DNA of 9,000 bases from JACKHA01 sp041401985 (GTDB taxonomy: Bacteria; Planctomycetota; Phycisphaerae; Phycisphaerales; UBA1924): NCBI GenBank assembly GCA_041401985.1, contig JAWKTE010000036.1:1-9000 (forward strand), written 5' to 3'. The position numbers and the translations under genes were made by a program. Below the pieces are notes generated by a model. It was not told the DNA's origin, searched no databases, and saw nothing but the letters and a program-made list of their open reading frames with translations. How positions within the stretch are numbered: position 1 is the first letter of the stretch; every line of letters starts with the position of its first letter. Below are positions 1 through 7,232 of this stretch, piece after piece.

Positions 1-1581
1 ACCGACACGAGCACGCAGCAGAGCGTCGAGTTCCTGGACACGGGCACCCAGCTCTCCTTCCGCCCGTTCATCATGAACAACCGCCAGATCCGCATGGAAC
101 TGCGCCCCGAGGTCTCGCGTCCGTTCCTCCGGACCGTCACCGACACCAACGGCAACCCCGTGACCATCCCCGACGAGGACACCAGCGAGCTGGTCACCAA
201 CGTCATCGTCAACGACGGGCAGACCATCGTCCTGGGCGGCCTGTTCACCGAGAGCACCGTCTCGTCGCGCCGCCAGGTGCCGTTCCTGGGCGACCTGCCC
301 ATCATCGGCACCCCGTTCCGCGGGCACGACGACACCGTCGACCGCGCCGAGGTCATCTTCCTCATCAAGACCACGATCATGAGCGACGAGTCGCTGATCG
401 AGCAGGGCCGCCGCGGCATGCAGTACGTGGACCGCGTCCGCATCGGCAGCCGCGAGGGCCTGCTGCCCTGGAGCCGCGAGCGTCAGGCCGGCCAGCTCAT
501 CGTCCGGGCCGAGCGTCTGGCCGCCGAGGGCGACATGAACGGCGCCCTGCACTGCGTCCGCCGGGCCCTGGCCCTCCAGCCCATGCAGCCCGACGCGATC
601 CGCTTGCGTGAGCGTCTGCTCTCGACGCCGACCGTCTGGCCGACCCGCAGCATGAACGAGGACATCTTCAACAGCGAGGTCGACAACCGGATCCGCTCGG
701 CCCGCGACCAGGCCATGGCCGAGTTCACCAGCCTCATCCGCCCCGACAACCGCTGGGACAACCTGAACGCCATCCCGCGTCAGGAGTTCGCCGGCGTCAA
801 CACCGACCGCTTCGACTCCTTCGACAGCAACACGGGCAATGACGCTGGCACCACCAACGACTCCTTCGACGACATCGACTGGAGCGAACTCGAGTACGAA
901 CTCGAGGACCCCGAGACCGGCGCGTTCAACAACGACACCGACAACTCCAGCGGCGCGGCCAGCACCTCCGGCACCGACTACTCCTGGACCGAGCGGTTCT
1001 CCAACGAGTCCGCCACCGGCCAGACCTCCTCCACCGCGGCCAACACGGGCACGACGACCAACGCCGGCACGACCGCCGCCAACTCCTCTTCGCCGAGCCG
1101 CTCGTCCCAGACCCCGAATCAGACCCCGAATCAGACCGCGTCCCAGACGCAGAGCCTGACTCGGAGCCAGACGCAAGCCCAGCCCGTGACCACGCAGGCC
1201 CAGGCCCCGTCCGCCTCTGCGACGCCCAGCAACCGCACCAACACCACCCAGCCCCAGGGCCAGACCACGCAGATGTACCCCTTCGTGCAGGCCCCGGCCC
1301 CGGCGGCCAACGCGACCCCCAACGCCCAGCCCGACGCCAACGGCTTCTACCCCATCGCCCCGGCGCCGAGCACCAACACCACCACCGCCAGCGTCCAGCA
1401 GATCAGCGCCCAGGGCGCCAACCTCTCGACGCCCTTCCCGCCGACCAGCATCTACGGGCGACTGGCCTGGATCTTCGGGGCCCGCGCCCTGGAGCAGAAC
1501 GCTGAGCAGAACGCCCAGCAGCCCAACCAGACCGGCACGTTCGCGACCGTCCCGGATTCCGCGACTTCCGAGAACCCGTGA
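1..1581 (+). CDS. Secretin (type II/III secretion or pilus outer-membrane channel), C-terminal part, 5' truncated by window edge
   Basis: The frame is open from base 1, so the start lies outside the window; an internal ATG at 73 is not the real start. Residues just after the edge (VEFLDTGTQLSFRPF) and the block VNDGQTIVLGGLF followed by VPFLGDLPIIGTPFRG are the hallmark of the secretin beta-barrel domain (GspD/PilQ/PulD type), which forms a multimeric gated channel in the outer membrane. After the barrel comes a short helical hairpin pair around nt 480-620 (RAERLAAEGDMNGALHCV, RALALQPMQPDAIRLRERL) that looks like one TPR-like unit. A tail of about 250 residues follows, rich in Ser, Thr, Gln, Asn and Pro and likely disordered. 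Most secretins end soon after the barrel, so the long tail is unusual. The next gene is a TPR lipoprotein, a common type of secretin partner. The subtype (type II secretion, type IV pilus or Tad) cannot be decided without the N-domains. Confidence 0.9.
   Translation, partial: TDTSTQQSVEFLDTGTQLSFRPFIMNNRQIRMELRPEVSRPFLRTVTDTNGNPVTIPDEDTSELVTNVIVNDGQTIVLGGLFTESTVSSRRQVPFLGDLPIIGTPFRGHDDTVDRAEVIFLIKTTIMSDESLIEQGRRGMQYVDRVRIGSREGLLPWSRERQAGQLIVRAERLAAEGDMNGALHCVRRALALQPMQPDAIRLRERLLSTPTVWPTRSMNEDIFNSEVDNRIRSARDQAMAEFTSLIRPDNRWDNLNAIPRQEFAGVNTDRFDSFDSNTGNDAGTTNDSFDDIDWSELEYELEDPETGAFNNDTDNSSGAASTSGTDYSWTERFSNESATGQTSSTAANTGTTTNAGTTAANSSSPSRSSQTPNQTPNQTASQTQSLTRSQTQAQPVTTQAQAPSASATPSNRTNTTQPQGQTTQMYPFVQAPAPAANATPNAQPDANGFYPIAPAPSTNTTTASVQQISAQGANLSTPFPPTSIYGRLAWIFGARALEQNAEQNAQQPNQTGTFATVPDSATSENP
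1108..1140 (+). repeat. Short in-frame tandem repeat in secretin tail
   Basis: The 12-bp unit CAGACCCCGAAT occurs twice in a row (1108-1119 and 1120-1131) and is followed by a partial third unit. It encodes QTPNQTPNQT in the low-complexity tail of the secretin. The unit is a multiple of three, so copy-number change would not alter the frame. Confidence 0.75.
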
Positions 1582-1631
1582 TGAACCCGGCCTGAGAAGC
1601 GGCCGATAGCACAACCTGTCGCCACCGGACC

Positions 1632-1677
1632 ACGCCGGCGGGACCCGACCCCAGGACGGACCGCCGGCGTCTTCGTT
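1632..1677 (+). terminator. Candidate terminator or attenuating hairpin after the secretin gene
   Basis: ACGCCGGCGG at 1632-1641 pairs perfectly with CCGCCGGCGT at 1661-1670, giving a 10-bp GC-rich stem with a 19-nt loop. CTTCGTT follows, which is only a weak T tract. It lies 50 bp after the secretin stop and about 70 bp before the next gene on the same strand. It could end transcription or only reduce readthrough into the lipoprotein gene. Confidence 0.5.
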
Positions 1678-1730
1678 GACCCGCACCCCGGGGCCGAGAA
1701 CCGACGCGACCCGCAAGACGCGCCCCAGAT

Positions 1731-1735
1731 GGAGG
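1731..1735 (+). promoter_or_regulatory. Ribosome binding site of the TPR lipoprotein gene
   Basis: GGAGG lies 7 nt upstream of the ATG at 1743. This supports that ATG over other in-frame starts and agrees with the signal peptide that begins there. Confidence 0.75.
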
Positions 1736-1742
1736 ATCGACC

Positions 1743-2963
1743 ATGCGACGCTTCGCACGCCCCGCCGCCGGACTCTGCCTCGCCCTGGCGATCCTCGCCG
1801 GCGGGTGCCAGGGGCACGGCGCGTACACCCAGGAGCACATCAACGCCTCCCAGGCGCGCCTCGACCAGATCAAGAGCGCCAACGAGTTCCAGATGGCCGA
1901 GCAGGCCTTCCTCGCCGGCGAACTCGAGAAGGCCCTGACCAAGATCGAGCAGTCGATCCAGTACAACGACCAGGTCGCCCGCTCGCACGTCCTGCGCGGG
2001 CGCATCCTGGCGGAGATGAACATTCTGACCGAGTCGATGGCCTCGTTCGCCCGGGCCGAAGCGATCGAGCCCGACAACGTCGACGCCCAGTACTACCAGG
2101 GCGTGCTGCACGAGCGTGTCCAGGAGCGCGAGCCGGCCCTGGCCCGCTACACCCGCGCGCTGGAACTCGCCCCCAGCAACCCGCAGTTTGCGCTGGCCGC
2201 CGCCGAGGTCATGATCGACATGGGCAACCTCGACCGCGCCGAGGCCTTCCTCGCCGAGCGCGAGACCACATTCCGCCTCGACCCCGGCGTCCAGCAACTG
2301 CTCGGGCACATCGCCATGATGCGCGGCGACACCCAGACCGCCGCCGCCCGCTTCGGGCAGGCCCGCATCCTCGCACCCGAGGACCAGTCGACGACCGAGG
2401 ACCTCGTCCAGGCCCTCATGGAACTGGGCAACTATTCCGAGGCCGACTTCTACCTCTCGGCCATGCTCCGGCGCAGCGAGAACGAGGACCGGCGTGACCT
2501 GAAGCACCTTCGCGTCCAGTGCCTCCAGACGCTCGGGCGTCCGGTCGAGGCCCGCGACATCCTCGTGAAACTCATCGAGGGCGAGGGCCAGACCGACGTG
2601 CAGGCCTGGATCGCCCTCGGCAACGTCGCGCTCGAACTGCGTGACCTGGGCCGCGTCCGCGAGTGCGCCGCCCGCGTCGTGGGCCTGGCCCCGGACCGCG
2701 CCGACGGCTACATCCTCCGGGCGATGTGGAACCGGCGCATGGGCGACTACTCGGCCGCCCTCCGCAGCCTCGATAGCGCTCTGAACGCCACGCCCGACGA
2801 CACGTCGCTCCGGGTGATGCAGGCCGCGATCCTGGTCGAGGCCGGGCGCACCGACCTGGCCATCCACGAACTCCGCCTGGCCCAGGCCGGCGACCCGACC
2901 AACCCGCAGGTCAACCGGGCCCTCGAGTCGCTGATGCGCGAGGCGGCGGCCCCGACGAACTGA
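1743..2963 (+). CDS. TPR-repeat lipoprotein, probably outer-membrane partner of the secretin
   Basis: This 406-residue protein begins with a lipoprotein signal: a basic start (MRRFARP), a hydrophobic run, and the lipobox LAGGC with Cys22 as the lipidation site. The residue after Cys is Gln, so by the usual +2 rule it would go to the outer membrane. The mature protein is almost wholly helical tetratricopeptide repeats, with typical units such as AEQAFLAGELEKALTKIEQS (about residues 46-65), ALARYTRALELAPSNPQFA (about 131-149) and YSAALRSLDSALNATPDDTS (about 336-355). TPR lipoproteins of the PilF/PilW and TadD kind help secretins assemble, and this gene lies 161 bp after a secretin gene on the same strand. 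A role as secretin assembly or pilotin-like factor is therefore inferred from context; TPRs alone fix no specific function. The start is supported by the Shine-Dalgarno at 1731. Confidence 0.85.
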   Translation: MRRFARPAAGLCLALAILAGGCQGHGAYTQEHINASQARLDQIKSANEFQMAEQAFLAGELEKALTKIEQSIQYNDQVARSHVLRGRILAEMNILTESMASFARAEAIEPDNVDAQYYQGVLHERVQEREPALARYTRALELAPSNPQFALAAAEVMIDMGNLDRAEAFLAERETTFRLDPGVQQLLGHIAMMRGDTQTAAARFGQARILAPEDQSTTEDLVQALMELGNYSEADFYLSAMLRRSENEDRRDLKHLRVQCLQTLGRPVEARDILVKLIEGEGQTDVQAWIALGNVALELRDLGRVRECAARVVGLAPDRADGYILRAMWNRRMGDYSAALRSLDSALNATPDDTSLRVMQAAILVEAGRTDLAIHELRLAQAGDPTNPQVNRALESLMREAAAPTN

Positions 2964-3006
2964 GCCGGGAACCGGCCCCGCAGCCATCAACACGAATACC
3001 ACCATG

Positions 3007-3040
3007 AACGCTCCCCGCGCCATGCCGGGGAGCGTTGTTC
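3007..3040 (+). terminator. Hairpin terminator between convergent genes
   Basis: AACGCTCCCCG (3007-3017) and CGGGGAGCGTT (3026-3036) form a perfect 11-bp stem with an 8-nt loop. GTTC and more T-rich sequence follow. It sits 43 bp after the TPR lipoprotein stop and 41 bp beyond the stop of the convergent glycosyltransferase gene. Its placement suits termination for the plus strand and possibly for both directions. Confidence 0.75.
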
Positions 3041-3077
3041 GTTTCCGACCGAATCGCTCGACCCGCTGCCGACCTGC

Positions 3078-3821
3078 TCACACCGCGCGGCACCGCGTGT
3101 CCACCACCGCCTCGGGCGGCAACATCTCCTGGCACCGGCGCAGTTCGCAGTGCAGCACGCGCCGGTAGTGAGCCCGCCGGATGTCCGCGTCGTTCAGCGG
3201 CCCCCCGAACGTGCGGTTCAGGTCGTTGTAGATCAGTTTGACCGGGATCTCGCGGATCCGCAGGCCGTGGGCCACCGCCTGCACCCAGAACTGCATCGGG
3301 AACGCGTAGCCCGGCTCCGAGAGCGACAGGGTCCGCAGGGCCGCGACGCGATACGCCTTGAACCCGCAGAACGAGTCGGTCAGCCGCAGCCCGAGGCGCT
3401 GGTTGATCTCCGCCGTGATCTCCGCGTTGATCGCCCGTCGATCCGGCGGCGGCGCATCGTCGCCGGGAGCCTTCTCCAGGTACCTCGAGCCGGAGATCAC
3501 GTCGGCGTTGTCCGCGTCGGCCGCCGCGAGGAACTCGGGGATCTGGGCCGGCTCGTGCTGCTCGTCGCAGTCCATGGTGATGAGCCAGTCGAACTTGTCC
3601 ACCGCGGCCCACCGGAACGCGTCCATCAGCGACCGCCCATACCCCCGGTTGGCCGCGTGCCGGATCACCTCGACGGGGAACTTGGCCAGCAGCGCGGGCG
3701 TCGCGTCCTTCGAGCCGTCGTCGATGACGAGCACCTCGGGGTGCACGCCCAGCACGCGGTCGAGCACCCGTTCGACGTACTTCTCTTCGTTGTAGGTCGG
3801 GATGGCGATGAGGGTCCGCAT
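3078..3821 (-). CDS. Family 2 glycosyltransferase (dolichol-phosphate mannosyltransferase-like)
   Basis: This 247-residue protein starts at the ATG at 3821, where the conserved fold begins directly (MRTLIAIPTYNEEKYVERVL). Longer readings upstream are Arg-rich and unlike the family. The GT-A nucleotide-sugar binding fold is seen in IPTYNEE (residues 7-13), VLVIDDGSKDATP (Asp34-Asp35), NRGYGRSL and the metal-binding DxD as DCD at 84-86 followed by EQHEP. DVISGSRY and FCGFKAYR are also typical of DPM1-like enzymes. No transmembrane segment is seen, so it is probably cytoplasmic or peripheral at the membrane and transfers a sugar to a lipid carrier or envelope glycan; donor and acceptor cannot be told. 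It lies 64 bp after the metallopeptidase gene on the same strand and may share its transcript. No clear Shine-Dalgarno precedes the ATG. Confidence 0.88.
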   Translation of the reverse strand: MRTLIAIPTYNEEKYVERVLDRVLGVHPEVLVIDDGSKDATPALLAKFPVEVIRHAANRGYGRSLMDAFRWAAVDKFDWLITMDCDEQHEPAQIPEFLAAADADNADVISGSRYLEKAPGDDAPPPDRRAINAEITAEINQRLGLRLTDSFCGFKAYRVAALRTLSLSEPGYAFPMQFWVQAVAHGLRIREIPVKLIYNDLNRTFGGPLNDADIRRAHYRRVLHCELRRCQEMLPPEAVVDTRCRAV

Positions 3822-3885
3822 AGCGGATTGTTGGCCCGATCGGAGCCGCGATCGTGAGGTCGCGACCACTCGCACGCGGCCCCAT

Positions 3886-4956
3886 TCACTCCGGCGGCCT
3901 GCCCTCCAGCACCGCCGACCGCCCCCCGGGCCGCACCATCGCACGCAGGAACGCATCGAACGCCGCACCCGCTTCGCCGACAGGCCCGAAGTACGCGCGG
4001 AACGGCGCATCGCCCAGACGATTCACCGCGCTCCACCTGGCCTCACGCGCCGACGTCGCCGCCGACACCGTCGCGACCATCCGCCCGTCGGCCGCGTCGC
4101 GGAGCATCCGCTCGAGCGCCCCGCGATACCGCCCGCCCTCGCCATCCCGCAGGAACAGCGTCAGCGCCCAGATCTGCGCGTAGTAGTCCAGGGTCGCCAC
4201 GCTCGAATCCTGCAGCAGGTCCTGCGGCCGCTGGTTCAGCAGCGTCTCCAGCCCCGTCGCACGCCCGGAGTTCACGACCTCGCGCAGGCGGTCGTATCGC
4301 TCCAGGTTCGACCACGCCAGAAACACCGGGCGCCCCTCGCCCTGCTCGTCCCAGCGGAATCCCTCCATCGCGACCGAGATCCCCTCCTCCAGCCAGATCG
4401 GCAACGCCTCGCGGAACACCGCCTGCGTGTACTGGTGCCACCCCTCGTGCCCCGCGATCGCGAACGTGTCGCGCGGCCCGATGTTGTAGAACACCGCACG
4501 CCCGTTCTCCGAGTACCCGCCGCGCTGGATCCGCAGGTAGATATCCGCCCGCGGCCCGGCGGTCTGACGCGTCAGTGCCTCCCATTGCGGACGCGTCGCC
4601 ATCAGATACACATCCAGCGGGGCCGTCGGCGCGGGCAGCGGCCCGAACATGGTCCGGTACGTCGCCAGCGACGCCTCCAGAAACGCCGGCATCCGATCGG
4701 CCACCAGCGCCGAGTCGTCGGTCGTCAGGATGCGATACGACGGCGTCCGCAGCAAGCGTCCTTCCGCGTCGCCGAACGACCAGGGCTCGCTGGTGACCGT
4801 CAGCGTGAGCGGGGCGGTAGTGGGGGAGGGGCGGGCGCTCGCTCGGCCCGAACGCTCGGCCGACGAGTCCTCACGCGTGGCGGCGCAGCCGAAGGCCAGC
4901 AGGCAAGAGACCGCGAGCAGCGTGACGCGGAGCAACCGCGGCAGCCCCTGGTTCAC
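3886..4956 (-). CDS. Putative lipoprotein zinc metallopeptidase with HEGWH motif (DUF1570-like)
   Basis: From the GTG at 4956 the protein has 356 residues. It begins with a lipoprotein-like signal: RLLR, then a hydrophobic stretch, then LLAFGC with Cys24. The Phe at -2 makes the lipobox imperfect. The catalytic region reads AGHEGWHQY, with zinc ligands His160 and His164 and base Glu161, and PIWLEEG follows with a likely third ligand at Glu180 or Glu181. This is the HExxH...WLxEG layout of gluzincin-type putative peptidases in the DUF1570/peptidase MA area, so a cell-surface or periplasmic protease is inferred; the substrate is unknown. GTG 4956 was chosen because it puts the signal at the N-terminus and has AGGGG 6 nt upstream. 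Alternatives in frame are GTG 4974, ATG 5037 and ATG 5133, the last overlapping the valS stop as ATGA. They would add up to 59 residues encoded by repeat-like DNA. Confidence 0.75.
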   Translation of the reverse strand: MNQGLPRLLRVTLLAVSCLLAFGCAATREDSSAERSGRASARPSPTTAPLTLTVTSEPWSFGDAEGRLLRTPSYRILTTDDSALVADRMPAFLEASLATYRTMFGPLPAPTAPLDVYLMATRPQWEALTRQTAGPRADIYLRIQRGGYSENGRAVFYNIGPRDTFAIAGHEGWHQYTQAVFREALPIWLEEGISVAMEGFRWDEQGEGRPVFLAWSNLERYDRLREVVNSGRATGLETLLNQRPQDLLQDSSVATLDYYAQIWALTLFLRDGEGGRYRGALERMLRDAADGRMVATVSAATSAREARWSAVNRLGDAPFRAYFGPVGEAGAAFDAFLRAMVRPGGRSAVLEGRPPE

Positions 4957-4975
4957 TGGCAGCCCCTGGTTCACT
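4940..4975 (-). repeat. Perfect 18-bp tandem duplication over the metallopeptidase start
   Basis: The unit GTGAACCAGGGGCTGCCA (minus-strand phase) is present twice, back to back, with no mismatch. Each copy contains a GTG in frame with the peptidase gene and an AGGGG. The duplication keeps the frame and adds VNQGLP if the outer GTG is used. Confidence 0.85.
4963..4967 (-). promoter_or_regulatory. Shine-Dalgarno supporting GTG 4956
   Basis: On the minus strand AGGGG is followed by CTGCCA and then GTG, a spacing of 6 nt. The site exists because an 18-bp unit is duplicated: the first copy supplies the ribosome site for the GTG in the second copy. Confidence 0.5.
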
Positions 4976-5129
4976 GGGGTTGCGGGCCTCCAGCCCGCAC
5001 CCAAGCCTTGATCGAAGCGGGGTGGTTGAGCGATCATCAGAACGTCGCCGATGTGGGCCGGAGGCCCGAAACCCCAGGCCCGAAGCGCCGGTGATCCGCC
5101 CAAACGTTCCGATCCATCGCCAGCCACAC
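4976..5129. repeat. Palindrome-rich gap between valS and the metallopeptidase gene
   Basis: Two short GC-rich palindromes are seen: TGCGGGC-CTCCA-GCCCGCA (4981-4999, 7-bp stem) and GGGCC-GGA-GGCCC (5055-5067, 5-bp stem). The minus-strand reading around the first, GCGGGCTGGAGGCCCGC, has the same construction as the other palindromes in this window (a short perfect stem with a 3-5 nt loop). The stretch lies between the valS stop and the first well-supported start of the next gene and looks like intergenic repeat DNA. The minus-strand frame of the peptidase stays open through it, so it could be translated from ATG 5133. Confidence 0.6.
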
Positions 5130-7232
5130 TCATCCCAGCCGCCCCAACGCCGCGATCGCCGCGTTCAGATCCGCGTCCTTCCTCGCCCGTTCGTCGCGAG
5201 TCTGCTGCACGAGATGCGCGGGCGCACGATCGACATACCCCGGGTTCGACAGCCGCCCATCCAAAGCCGCGATCGACTTCCTCAGGTCCGCGATCTGCTT
5301 CTCCAACCGCTCCCGCTCGGCCCCCAGGTCCACCGCGTCGGCCAGTTCCGACAACTGGTACTCCACCGCCTCGAACGTGAACGCGACCGCCACCGCCGCG
5401 GCGTCCCCGCTCGGCGGGCCCGTCTCCACGCGCGACAGCGTGCACAGCGCCTCGACAATCCCGCCGGCCGCGCCAATGTCATTGGCCAGCGCCGCCGACG
5501 CGTGCAGCACGATCCGGCGCTTCGGCGGCACCTGGTGCTTGGCCCGCACCTCGCGGATCGCCCCGGCCAGGGCCTGCATGCGCCCGAAGTCCGCCTCGGC
5601 CTTCTCGTCCCGAAGCGATTCAGCGAGTTCGGGCCACCCGGCCGTCGCCAGCAGCCCATCCACGCGCGAGGCCTTGAGCGTCACCTCTGCGATCGGCGCG
5701 GTCCCGACGTTTCGCAGGTGCTCCCAGATCGCCTCGGTGATGAACGGCACCAGGGGGTGCAGCAGCCGCACGATCGACTCGAGCGAGTGGGCCAGCACCG
5801 CCTGCTGCTCGCGGCTCTGGGCCACCGTCGGCTTGATCGCCTCGAGGTACCAGTCGCAGAAGTCACGCCACATCAGGTCGTACATCGCCTGGGCGTACGA
5901 CGAGAAGTGGTACGACCGGATCGACTGCGCCACCGCCTCGGTCGTGGCCCGCACGCGGCTGAGCATCCAGCGATCGACCAGCGACAGCGATTCCGGTGGC
6001 ACAGGCTTGCAGCCTGTGTCGGTGGCACCCGACCCGCCAACCGCCCCCGCCTTCTCCAGGATCCCCAGCGCAAACCGGCTCGCGTTCCACAGCTTGTTGC
6101 AGAAGTTCCGCCCGATGTCGAACTTGCTGGACGTGTTCCGCGCCAGCGGCGTCGCGTCGCTCGGGCGGGCCGCGCCGCTGGCGGCCCCGTACGGCGAGAC
6201 CATCTTCTTCGAAGGGTCGCCCGGGCTCTCCTGGAACGGAGCCGCGACCAGGTACCCCTGCGGGCTGGTGACGAACTTCGGCTCGAACGTCTTGCCCGTG
6301 TGCGGGCACACCAGGTCCACCGGCATCCGCACGTCCTGCGTGCTGGTGGCGATCTGCGTCAGCACGAACCGCATCGCGTCGGCCCCGTGGCTGTGCACGA
6401 TGTCGAGCGGATCGACCCCGTTGCCCAGCGACTTGGACATGCGCTGGCCGTGCCCGTCCTGGATGATGGGGTTGATGTAGACGTCGCGGAACGGCGGCGG
6501 GCCCGAAGGTGGGCCGGCTCTCCGAGCCGGACTCCCTACACCCTCTACCGACGCTCCTGCCTTCAGCGACTCCCGATTCCCACCGGCCTCGACAAGCCCG
6601 GCCACCTCCTCTGACACCCACGCGAACCGATCCTCCGTCGCCCGAGCGGCGACGCCCGCCGCGACGGCGTTGTTGACAATGTAGTGCGTGAACTCCGCCA
6701 GGTCCGCCTCGTCGCGCACGACGTGATCGAACTGCTCCGTCAGCCAGATCGACCCGGTCTCGCCGCGCCGCTTGTTGATCTCTCTCGCGGAGAACCTCTT
6801 GATCGATTCGCACCACGCGCCAAGGCGCCCGCCGTCGTGCAGCCGCACGAGGGCGTGCATGTGCGTGGTCATCACGGAGAGGGCGAAGACCTCGTCGCCG
6901 CGCTCGTGCCAGTACCCGACCGCGTCCTTCACGATCCGGCGTTCGTCGTCGGAGAGCGACTCGCCATCGACGACGCGCCAGGTCACGAAGTAGGTGGCCT
7001 TCTCCAGTTCCACGTGCGGCAAACGCCGCTGCGACCGGAGGAGGTCGGCGGGCGAGGGGCTGCCCTTGGGGTACGGATCGCGTCCGACGAATCGGGCCGG
7101 GCGCAACGGTGGGAAGTGGGGGGCGTCGAAGGCCGTGGAGCGACGCAGGATGGGCACGAGCGGTGGCAGCGACGGCTCCGGCGTCGGAGGCGTGGTAGAG
7201 GGAGTAGGAGTCCGGCTCGAGAGCCGGCCCAC
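5130..7232 (-). CDS. valS: RAYT transposase domain fused in frame to the C-terminal half of valyl-tRNA synthetase
   Basis: This frame opens at 7256 and its first usable start is a GTG at 7232 inside the right-hand repeat, with no good ribosome site, so it is probably not a real start. In 700 residues from that GTG, a Pro-rich linker (1-66) leads to a Y1/HUH transposase domain (about 67-208) with HMH at 124-126 and a likely catalytic Tyr184 in HYIVNNAVAAGV. After a repeat-encoded linker, ValRS resumes at PPPFRDVYINP (about 245). The signature RMSKS is at 264-268, GRNFCNKLWNASRFAL marks the start of the anticodon-binding domain (to about 520), and the C-terminal tRNA-binding coiled coil (ERERLEKQIADLRKSI, about 639-654) runs to the stop at 5130. 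ValRS charges tRNA-Val in the cytoplasm. The HIGH, editing and N-terminal parts are in another frame upstream, so the two halves are joined only if the frame is restored. A segment of about 70 residues (315-380) and a hairpin insert (about 400-415) are extra relative to E. coli ValRS. Confidence 0.85.
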   Translation of the reverse strand: MGRLSSRTPTPSTTPPTPEPSLPPLVPILRRSTAFDAPHFPPLRPARFVGRDPYPKGSPSPADLLRSQRRLPHVELEKATYFVTWRVVDGESLSDDERRIVKDAVGYWHERGDEVFALSVMTTHMHALVRLHDGGRLGAWCESIKRFSAREINKRRGETGSIWLTEQFDHVVRDEADLAEFTHYIVNNAVAAGVAARATEDRFAWVSEEVAGLVEAGGNRESLKAGASVEGVGSPARRAGPPSGPPPFRDVYINPIIQDGHGQRMSKSLGNGVDPLDIVHSHGADAMRFVLTQIATSTQDVRMPVDLVCPHTGKTFEPKFVTSPQGYLVAAPFQESPGDPSKKMVSPYGAASGAARPSDATPLARNTSSKFDIGRNFCNKLWNASRFALGILEKAGAVGGSGATDTGCKPVPPESLSLVDRWMLSRVRATTEAVAQSIRSYHFSSYAQAMYDLMWRDFCDWYLEAIKPTVAQSREQQAVLAHSLESIVRLLHPLVPFITEAIWEHLRNVGTAPIAEVTLKASRVDGLLATAGWPELAESLRDEKAEADFGRMQALAGAIREVRAKHQVPPKRRIVLHASAALANDIGAAGGIVEALCTLSRVETGPPSGDAAAVAVAFTFEAVEYQLSELADAVDLGAERERLEKQIADLRKSIAALDGRLSNPGYVDRAPAHLVQQTRDERARKDADLNAAIAALGRLG

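Noticed and set aside
1452..3023. Long minus-strand open frame of 523 codons opposite the secretin end and TPR gene
   Set aside because: It is antisense to a well-supported TPR lipoprotein, lacks recognisable motifs, and is explained by high GC leaving few stops.
3802..6614. Long plus-strand open frames (3802-5094 and 4980-6614) rich in Arg, Pro and His
   Set aside because: They are shadows of the minus-strand metallopeptidase and valS genes, with low-complexity translations and no homology signal.
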